A DNA stretch of 64,000 nt from Dactylis glomerata (taxonomy: Eukaryota > Streptophyta > Magnoliopsida > Poales > Poaceae), in assembly GCA_007115705.1 (NCBI GenBank), contig QXEO01001136.1, positions 371,757 through 435,756 on the forward strand, written 5' to 3'. The translations under genes were made by a program, and so were the position numbers. Positions 55,910-64,000 of the stretch are shown piece after piece. The notes under the pieces are model-generated. The model was given only the letters and a program-made list of their open reading frames with translations, ran no database searches and was not told where the DNA came from. How positions within the stretch are numbered: position 1 is the first letter of the stretch; each line of letters starts with the position of its first letter.

Positions 55910-57420
55910 TGCTGACCCACAAGTATAGGGGGTGTATCGTAGTACTTTCGATAAATAAGAGTGTCAAACCCAACGAGGAGCAGAAGGTGTTGATGAGTGG
56001 TTTTGATCAAGGATTCACTGTAAATACTAGCAAACAGGTTTTCAGGGGTATTTGGTAATGCGAGTAAATAAAGTGCGAGTAAATAAAAGACAGTAGTAAC
56101 AATTGCAGCAAGTGGCCCAATCCTTTCTTCAGCAAATGACAAGCCGGTTGTGTACTTATAATAACCAAACGTTCTCGAGGACACACGGGAGTTTCTATCA
56201 AGAGCTTTCGCTTTGTAAAGCCAATAGTCTTTATTGGTTTGATAGGTGTTATGGGGGTGAACCTGTGCTAGCGCACTACCCTTACTAGGATAAATACACA
56301 CTTGTGATTATACCCTCCTGCAAGCATCCGCAAATATAAGAAAGTAATTAAGATAAATCTAACCACAGCCTTAAACTCTAAGATCCTACGCTCCCTGGTG
56401 CAATGGTTTCCCAATGGAGGTTTAGGTTTCTGTCACTCCAGCAACCCCACAATTGGTAGCCAAATACACAATGCATCTCACTAGGCCCATAAATGGTGAA
56501 GTATCATGTAGTCGACGTTCACATGACACCACTAGTGAAATAGCACCACAACAATATCAAACCATTAAATATTTCTCAACAATAATTCACTACTAACATC
56601 TTGACTTCTCCCATGTCCTCAAGAACTAAACGAACTACTCACAAAACATCATATGGATCATGATCAGAGGTGAAATAATGGTAAATAACAATCTGAACAT
56701 AAACCTTAATTCAATGGTTCCACTCAATAGCATCAACTACGAGAGTAATCAACACCGAGAAAGTTTCCTCTATGAATATAACAAGATCCAACTCAAGATG
56801 TTACAGCGGGATGGCGTGGTGATGGTGGAGATGAAGGTGCTGGTGATGGAGATGATGATGATGATCCCGATGAAGTCTGGTGCGATGGTGATGACGATGG
56901 CGACGATCTCCCCTCTCCGGGAAGGAATTTCCCCGGCAGATTTCTCCCTGCCGGAGAGCTTTTCTCTCTCTGGTGTTCTCCGCCCCACAGAGGCGGCTGT
57001 GTCTAACTCTGAGCCCCCCCCCCTTGACTTAGGTTTTTGGGGACGATGAAGTACGCGAAGGGGCGAGACCCGAAGTGGGCCAGGGTGGCCTCACACAGGG
57101 CCGGCGCGGCCAGGGGTCAAGCCGCGCCACCCTGGCGTGAGGGCCCCTCCTGGCTCCTCTCGACTCCTCCTTCTGGCTTCCTGTGTCTTCTGGCAAAATA
57201 TGATTTCCTGGTATTTTTCTAGAATTTTCCTAATCTTCAAAATATGGTCCCTTGATGGTCCTTTTTCCAGCAGAATCCTGACTCCGGCAGCAAATCCTCC
57301 GATGATCATCAAACATGTGGAAACAAAGGAAATAACATAAGTATCAACTCTAAATATGAAATATATCAATGAATAATAATAAATTATGATACAAAATAGT
57401 GATGCAAAATGGACGTATCA
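55910..57420 (-). repeat. 5' LTR of the inner Athila-like element
   Basis: 1511 bp. It keeps the GC-rich blocks (near 57020 and 57100) missing from the 3' LTR. Confidence 0.93.
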
Positions 57421-57425
57421 AAAAC

Positions 57426-58167
57426 TCCTACTCCTAGTGTTAAAAAGCGAAAAACTGCTAAAACTTTTTCTCAAAAGAGTGCTGAAATTTTTCGGAGTGT
57501 GGGAGATGATAGCTCGGTTTCCTTTAATGATTTTGATGTTGATGGCTGCAATATATCTAAAGTTATTTTGTTCTTGCAAAATCTTGCTTTGAGTCCCAAT
57601 GCTAGTTCTTCAAATGTTGCTTTTACTAAGCATATTACCAATGCTCTTATGAAAATTAGGGATAAAAAGTTGAAGCAAAAAGCTTCTATTCCCAAGAAGT
57701 TAGAAGATGGTTGGGAACCCATCATTGATATGCATGTTAATGGTTTTGATTGCCATGCTTTATGTGATCTAGGTGCTAGTATTTCTATCATGCCAAGAAA
57801 GATTTATGATATGCTTGATTTACCACCACTTGAAAAGTGTTATTATGATGTTCCTATTTCTGATGTTGCTAAGAAGAAACCTTTGAAAAGGATTTATGAT
57901 GTTCTTATTATGGTTAACAATAACCTTGTTCCCGTTGATGTTCTTGTTATGGACATTGAATGCAATGCGTCATGTCCTATTATTTTGGGAAGACCTTTTC
58001 TTCGAACTGTAGGTGCCATCATTGATATGAGGGAAGGCACCATCAAATATCAATTCCCACTCAAGAAAGGTGTGGAACACTTCCCTAGAAAGAGGAAGAA
58101 ATTACTTTTTGACTCTATTCTTAGAGCAAATTATGAGCTTGATGCTTCATCACTTGATATTACTTGA
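57426..58167 (+). pseudogene. Outer Athila-like element: end of gag and aspartic protease
   Basis: It continues the gag frame directly after the inner element's duplication. A basic linker (KTPTPSVKKRKTAKTF) precedes the protease (DGWEPIIDMHVNGFDCHALCD), whose active site reads CDLGASISIMPRKIY and whose C-terminal part is ASCPIILGRPFLRT. The segment itself is uninterrupted and ends with TGA at 58165-58167. No RT motif follows in any frame, so the coding region ends naturally after protease. Confidence 0.9.
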
Positions 58168-60789
58168 TTCGCACTTTCTGCGCCTAGCTCAAAGGCGTTA
58201 AAGAAAAGCACTCTTGGGAGATAACCCAATGTTTTACTTTCAGTTCTTTTTCTTTTATTTGAGTCTTAGAAGTTATTACTACTGTAATAACGCTCCTTAT
58301 CATTTTTATTTCGTTTTTGTGCCAAAAGAAGCCTCTAATTTGAGTGAGGTAAGATTTGGGGATGTTGCTGTCCTGAAACAGATTTCGGTGCTGGACCATA
58401 AAAAATCATGAAAATTCTCAGAATATCTTTTTGTCCTGCGATTTCTTGTGCACATGCCCCAGGTTATATACAAACTTTCATTGGTTTTACACTTTTTGAT
58501 TTGAGCAACAGAAAACCCTCTAAAAATTCGACCTTTGTCAGCTGTTCTGTTTTGAAAGATTTCTGCCAATATTTGTGTTTGCCGCTCGATCGCTTTCTTT
58601 TTGAGTTCTTTTGATCACGGAACTTTTGGGGAAGTTGCTACAGTAGTATATGCTTTATATGTGGTGGTTTTGAGTTGAAACCTGAAGCAAAAAGGGTTGA
58701 TTCATTGCTATGCTTACACTAATGTTGCTAATAGAATTGTGTTTAGTTTTGTATGAAGGAAGTTTTCAAGTGTAGGGATTGTAGAATGATGAGATGAGTT
58801 GAAGCATGGACAAAAGCTCAAGCTTGGGGATTCCCATGCACCCCAAGAAATATCCAAGAGGTACAAGCGTCAAATCTTGGGGATGCCCCCGAGGCACCCC
58901 TTCTTCATCGGTAAAAATCAGGTCACCTTTCAACACACTATATTTTTATTGCTTCATGCATTATGTGTTTTTCTTGGAGCGTCAGTTGTTTTAGTTTTTA
59001 GTTTTTTTTATTTTTGTTTGCTGCAATAAATGGTTGGACCCCAACAAATTTCCTTTGGAGAAGTTGCCTTGCTTTTCATTTGCCAAGAACACTCCGTTTT
59101 CACTCTTATCGTTTCAACGAGTGTTCTTTTTTCTGCTACTGCGTTTAGTTTTCATTTTTCGCCTTGATTTGTGTTCAGATCTTGTTATATATTTGCATAA
59201 AGGTGTATTATGACCTCTGGTCCATGTTGGTTTTCATCAAAATAATTGTTTCAAAAAGGTTCGAATGGTGTTGGAAAAGAGAAAAAGCTTTATGCAAAAA
59301 AGTGGTACAAAAGGAGCTTGTGTAGACTGCGGCCTAGGCTTTTGCATGTCATGCTTGTTGTCTTTTTGATAGTATGCTTAGTGGTTTTGCTGTAGCATGA
59401 CTTGTCTCAAATGACTGAGATTGCTTAATGAGCCTTTGAAAAAATCATGCGTTGTTTTAATTATTTGGAAGCATTATTTTGGTTTTCTCCTTGATGCTTT
59501 ATTTGGGTTGACTTGGCGCATGCTCACACATGTTAGACTCATACAAAGTCGCCATAAGCCTCTATGATCATTTAGTTTTTGAATTTTGATGCCATCTTAT
59601 GCTTCTTTTAATGTTGCTTTGTCGCTTTGCATGATTATGACTGTTATTGCTCTCTTAGTTGGTCGCTCCCAGTCTTTTGCTAGCCCTTATTTTATACTGA
59701 TTATGAGCTCTACTCATGCATCCAACTCCTAAAAACTAAGTTTGCCATTGTGTCCACTATAAATTCCTATGCATGGTATTTGTAAGCCATTCCAAGTAAA
59801 TTTTCATATGCTACCTTTGAAAAAAACCTTCAAAATACTTCTCATTTTGTGCCACTATTTTTAGCTCATGGGGACGTAGTGGTCGGAATTGCTATCTTCC
59901 ATATTAAATTAAGTACCCCTCGACTAGGCAGCTTCATCTGCTCGTCATTAATTTTACAAGGGAGCTGGTCAGACCATTGTAATCTAATTCTAAAAAAGAA
60001 AAAAGGCACTCCTCCATGGTATGTGAATGTTGGTGGACACCCGATGGAATCGGTTAGGCATGGTTTGAGAAAGGAAAAAGGTGGGGAGGAGTGCCAAAGC
60101 TTTATAAAAGTGCACCAATGTGCCAAATTTTCAAAGAACTCGGAACCGCTCTCACTTGTTTATTATGGAAGATAGTAAGTCCCCATTGCCAGTCGTTGAC
60201 ATGAAACAACCACCTCTCAAAACCCAATTTTTATATCTATTTTACAAATGAAAAGCTCTAGCACATGTTTAATCACTGCTTCCCTCTGTGAAGGGCCTTT
60301 CTTTTACTTTTATGTTGAGTCTCCACCTTTTATGTTTCTGCACCGTCTAAGAGAGCATAGTTGTCATTCTGAGTATAATGTGCATTGTCCCAAAGTTTTC
60401 ATTGATTGATTCATGATGTTGGTTTCACTTGTTCTTAAATTATTTGTATCTAGTCGCCCTCCTAAACTTGAAGGTGTACTATGCATTTATGTTTTGCTAT
60501 TCCATGAAGGACAAGCTGAAAACCATTTGTATGTTTTTCTATATGATTTGAACACACGTTTGACTTTTGTTGTTTCATTTTCATAATCTTTAGTTTGTGT
60601 TCTTTTTTATGTTATAACATGGTTGCTAAGTTTCTTTTATCAAGATTATATCTTTCACGCCCATGTTTTAAGTTCTTTTGATCCCAGCGCACAATGCTTA
60701 CATAGATGATTAAGATTGTGTAGGTGCATGTCACCTCAAAAATTATTTCTTTTGTTATCACTTACCTACTCGAGGACGAGCAGGAGTTA
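58168..60789 (+). other. Long non-coding 3' region of the outer Athila-like element
   Basis: No gene in 2.6 kb. The first part has GCTTGGGGATTCCCATGC (near 58824) and CTTGGGGATGCCCCCGAGG, polypurine-like phrases. The part from about 59700 to 60300 is homologous to the inner element's 3' region. It ends with the polypurine tract before the LTR. Confidence 0.8.
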
Positions 60790-60802
60790 AGCTTGGGGAT
60801 GC

Positions 60803-62392
60803 TGATATGTCTCAAACGTATCTATAATTTTTGATGCTCCATGCTTGTTTTTACACCATTTGCTTAGTGTTTCGTTACACTTTGTGGCATTTTTATGTAT
60901 TTTCTGGAACTAACCTATTAATGAGATGCCACAGTGCCAGTTTCCTGTTTTCTGCTGTTTTACACAGGAAATATTCTCGGAATTGGACAGAACAAAAGCC
61001 GAACATCCAGAAATTTACCGAAGCTTCCAGAGAACCGAAGAGGAGACGGAACCGAGCCAGGGGTGGTCTCACCACTAGGGGGCGTGGCCCAGGGCCTGGC
61101 CGCGCCGCCCTATGGTGAGCCCCACCTGGTCCACTTCTGATGCTACCCCTTCGCCTATAAAGATCCCCCGACGGGAAAAACCTAAAGCCCCGATCAATTT
61201 TCCAGAAACACATCGTGATCCGCCGTCGTCGTCGACCCGAGATAGGGAGGGTCCAGAAGCTCTTCCCGGCACCCTGTCGGAGAGGGAAATCACCACTGTA
61301 GGTCTTCTTCTTCGCCATGCTTGCCTCCGGCGCGATGAGTGAGTAGTCTACCTTTATGGGTCCATAGCAATAGCTAGATGGTTGTCTTCTCCACCATGTG
61401 CTTCATGTTTAGATCTCGTAAGCTGCCTTACATGATCGAGATCACAGTTATGTAATTCTATATGTTGTGTTTGTTGGGATCCGATGAATATTGGTGTTAT
61501 GATTGAGTTGATGTGCTGAATATTATCTTATGTTATCTCTATGTTATTTATGATCTTGCATGCTCTCTGTTGTTAGTAGCTATCTTGGCCAAGTAGATAC
61601 TAGTGACTCCAAAAGGGGGTATTTATGCTCGATAGTTGGGTTCATGCCTCTATTTAATCTGGGAGAGTGACAGAAACCTCTAAGATTATAGATATGCCGT
61701 TGCCACTAGGGAGAAAACAACATTCTTATGCCCAAGGGCATATACTTTGTTTACATTACACACTTTGCTTAATGCAGTTATCTGTTGTTCGCAACTTAAT
61801 ACTTGTGTGGTTCTCGGATTGATTCCCCGTGGATGGATTATTAGTCATAGATGCAGTTGGATGGCGGTCTATGTATCTTGTTGTAATGCCCAGAGTAAAT
61901 CTCATAGTGATCCTCTTGACATATCACGTTATCTTTATTCTATCAATTGCCCAACTGTAATTTGTTTATCCAGCATGTGTTATTTTATCTTATGGGGAGA
62001 CACCACTAGTGAACTGTGGACCCCGGTCCTATTTCCAATATATTGCTATCACTTTTTACTTTACTCGCACTGTTTACTTTCTCGCATACTACTATTGCTT
62101 TCCACTCGATACACTCATTCCTTTGTTTACAGCAAACCGGTGAGATTGACAACATCATCGTAAGTTGGGAGCAAAGAATTTGGTTGTGTTGTGTGCAGGT
62201 TCCGTGTTGCAGCTAGCAAAGCAAAGTACTGGACGAGGCGCCTTATAAATTGTCTGGAGCTGTCGCGAAGCTAGCGAGCATCACCTTCTGGAGTTTGGCT
62301 TTTTCCTGGATACGAGCTGTTGTGCTCATCATACCTTTCTCTTGGGGTTCCCAACTGGACGGTGATTTACATCAACACACCGTGCCGCATCA
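60803..62392 (+). repeat. Right LTR of the outer Athila-like element
   Basis: 1590 bp, without the CACTA insertion; it gives the empty site for that insertion near 61670 (GTGACAGAAACCTC). Confidence 0.93.
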
Positions 62393-62689
62393 GATATTTC
62401 CTTTCTAAGTTAGCGTTCCGCGCTGGAGTCTTTCGCTGCAATGGCCTATACGAGGTAGCATTCCGCATTGGTCTCCTGTTCCTTTTGTTCTATTCTAGTA
62501 CGTATTGTTTTTACTATTTCTTTTTTATCTTTTTTCTTCCATCTCTCTATTTTTCTCACTTTAGTGTCTTACGTTTTTCTTTCAAGTTAGGTTTTTCTCT
62601 AGCACGATTTTTAAATGTTTGTTCCTTTTGTTCCATCTAGGTTTATAGATTTACTTTTCTTTTTCTTATTCTTTTTTAACTTTCCTTTT

Positions 62690-63700
62690 ACTTTTTCTCT
62701 ATTCTTGTATTATTTTCCCACATTTTTGAAATTTTTGTTTCCAGATTTTTGAAATTTTTGTGCCTGGATTTTTTATCCCAGATTTTTTTTAACTTTTGTT
62801 CCTGGATTTTTAATTTTTTTTGTAACTTTTGTTCCCAGATTTTTGTAATTTTTGCTCCTAGATTTTTGTAACTTTTTGTTTCCGAGATTTTTGTAACTTT
62901 TATTCCCAGATTTTTGTAATTTCAGTTCCCGGATTTTTGGTAATTTTTGTTCCTAGTTTTTTGTAATTTTGGTTCTCTGATTTTTGAAATTTTTGTTCCT
63001 GGATTTTGTTCCCTGATTTTTAACTTTTGTTCCCGGATTTTTGAAATTTTTGTTCTTGGATTTTTCTTCCTAAATTTTTATAATTTTTGTAACTTTTCTT
63101 CCCATATTTTTGTTACTTTTTGTTCTCAGATTTTGTAACTTTTGTTCCTGGTTTTTTATTTTTTCATTTCGGAATTTCGTAATTTTGTTCCCGTATTTTT
63201 GTAATTTTTGTTCCCAAATTTTTTGAAATTTTTTACCCTGGTTTTGTTCCTAGATTTTTTTTAACTTTTATTCCTAGATTTTTGTAACTTTTCTTCCCAG
63301 CCTTTTATAATTTGTTTTCTAGATTTTTGTAACGTTTTGTCCTTGGATTATTCTAACTTTTGTTCTCGTTTTTTTAATTTTTGTTCCTGGATTTTTATAA
63401 TTTTAGTTCCTGGATTTTTGTAATTTTTGTTCCTATATTTTTTGTTATTTTTGTTCTCAAATTTTTCAAATTTTTGTTCCTGGATTTTTTTAACTTTTGT
63501 TCCTAGATTTTTGGAATTTTTGTTCCTGGATTTTTGTTCCCATATTTTCAAATTTTTTGTAACTTTTGTTCCCAGCTTTTTGTAATTTTATTTCCTAGAT
63601 TTTGGTAACTTTTGTTCTCAATTTTTTTTAACTTTTGTTTTGGGATTTTTAAATTTTTGTTCCTGGATTTTTGTAATTTTTGTTCCTAGAATTTAGTGTA
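62690..63700. repeat. Degenerate T-rich tandem array
   Basis: About 50 imperfect copies of a 17-25 bp phrase like GATTTTTGTAATTTTTGTTCC, strongly strand-asymmetric (T-rich on plus). Short ORFs inside it are by-products of the repeat. From 62398 to 62690 no gene was seen. Confidence 0.88.
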
Positions 63701-63913
63701 ATGGCAGAGGAAGAAAACCATGCAAAGGGGAGCAAATTATGCGGAACAATCGAACGACAAAAACGGTCAAAAATCAGCAAGGAACAAAACTATGCGGAGG
63801 GGAACAAATCATACGAAACAAAAGAACAAAGGAAACGGCCGAAAACTAGTAAGGGAACAAAATGATGCAAAGGGGGAACAAATCCTATGAAACAGCGGAA
63901 CAAACCAACCAAT

Positions 63914-63957
63914 AGTCCCACATCGGAAGCTGACCGAAATTTCAACCAGTTTATAAG
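63914..63957 (+). promoter_or_regulatory. snRNA-type promoter: USE and TATA with Pol III spacing
   Basis: AGTCCCACATCG (63914-63925) matches the plant snRNA upstream sequence element RTCCCACATCG. It is followed after 24 bp by TTTATAAG (63950-63957). In plants a spacing of about 24 bp specifies Pol III (U6, U3 type), against about 34 bp for Pol II. The expected start lies near 63980. The sequence seen there is not recognisable as U6 or U3, and the window ends before a transcript could be identified. Confidence 0.6.
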
Positions 63958-64000
63958 CCCGTCCCACCCGAAATATTGTACCAAGAGGTTAAACGAGCCC

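Larger units (their letters stand above)
47037..57420 (-). mobile_element. Athila-like gypsy element with full gag-pol (inner element)
   Basis: LTRs at 47037-48501 (3') and 55910-57420 (5') begin TGATGACCCAC or TGCTGACCCAC and end GGACATATCA or GGACGTATCA. The 5-bp duplication AAAAC lies at 47032-47036 and 57421-57425, and removing the insert restores the outer gag-protease frame. gag, protease, RT, RNase H, integrase and a further downstream ORF are all on the minus strand. The LTRs differ by few substitutions plus deletions in the left copy. Two small frame lesions and stops inactivate pol. Confidence 0.95.
42455..62392 (+). mobile_element. Athila-like gypsy element coding only gag and protease (outer element)
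   Basis: LTRs at 42455-45528 and 60803-62392 start TGATACGTCTC or TGATATGTCTC and end GTGCCGCATCA. The flanking duplication is GATAT (42450-42454 and 62393-62397). The primer site is at 45540-45557 and the polypurine tract at about 60790-60800. The coding sequence is gag followed by protease and then a stop; no RT, RNase H or integrase is present, so it must depend on another element. It is interrupted by the inner element (47037-57420), and its left LTR by a small CACTA element. Confidence 0.93.

Noticed and set aside
45716..58167. Outer gag and protease as an intact gene split only by the inner element
   Set aside because: Besides the insertion, gag has a frame change near 45865 and stops near 45914, 45991 and 46378.
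63348..63551. Lys/Asn-rich minus-strand frame
   Set aside because: Complement of the T-rich tandem array.

Overview
The window is a nest of plant transposable elements with no recognisable free-standing host gene. The organism is almost certainly a large-genome grass, most likely Triticeae (wheat, barley, rye or Aegilops). That rests on the density and depth of nesting, the Athila- and Tat-type gypsy retrotransposons with tRNA-Asp-type or related primer sites, the large CACTA element, and the MULE with a plant mobile domain gene. Family names such as Sabrina or Fatima are not assigned because no library comparison could be made.

Layout, left to right. (1) 1 to about 8245: the 5' part, on the minus strand, of a decayed Tat-lineage Ty3/gypsy element. 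It has a dual RNase H and an antisense AT-hook/B3-like extra ORF; its 3' LTR lies outside the window. (2) 8773-20458: an 11.7 kb CACTA element with 3-bp target duplication GTA. It carries a Tnp2-type transposase, a second gene ending in a Ulp1-like protease domain, a small plus-strand gene of unknown function, long hairpin arrays, and clusters of its subterminal motif at both ends and beside two internal promoters. (3) 21687-37985: a Ty1/copia element (minus strand, duplication AAGCC), split by a solo LTR at 24197-35683 (duplication AGTGG), itself split by a MULE at 24960-34493 (duplication TCAGACTCC). The MULE has an uninterrupted 1045-residue transposase ORF, a coiled-coil ORF and an apparently intact seven-exon plant mobile domain gene. 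(4) About 38910-42438: a 5'-truncated LINE with reverse transcriptase and a C-terminal RNase H. (5) 42455-62392: a gag-protease-only Athila-like element (plus strand, duplication GATAT). Its left LTR holds a 1.4 kb non-autonomous CACTA element carrying a 5S rRNA-derived segment, and its gag gene is split by a complete minus-strand Athila-like element at 47037-57420 (duplication AAAAC). (6) 62398-64000: a T-rich degenerate repeat, then a snRNA-type promoter signature at the window edge.

Order of events by nesting: copia, then the LTR element later reduced to a solo LTR, then the MULE. Separately, LINE, then the outer Athila-like element, then the inner Athila-like element and the small CACTA element. 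The retrotransposon genes and the CACTA transposase are visibly broken. The MULE is the only element here whose genes look undamaged. Splice sites, promoters and element borders were read by eye. Coordinates with stated target duplications are firm; others are approximate.
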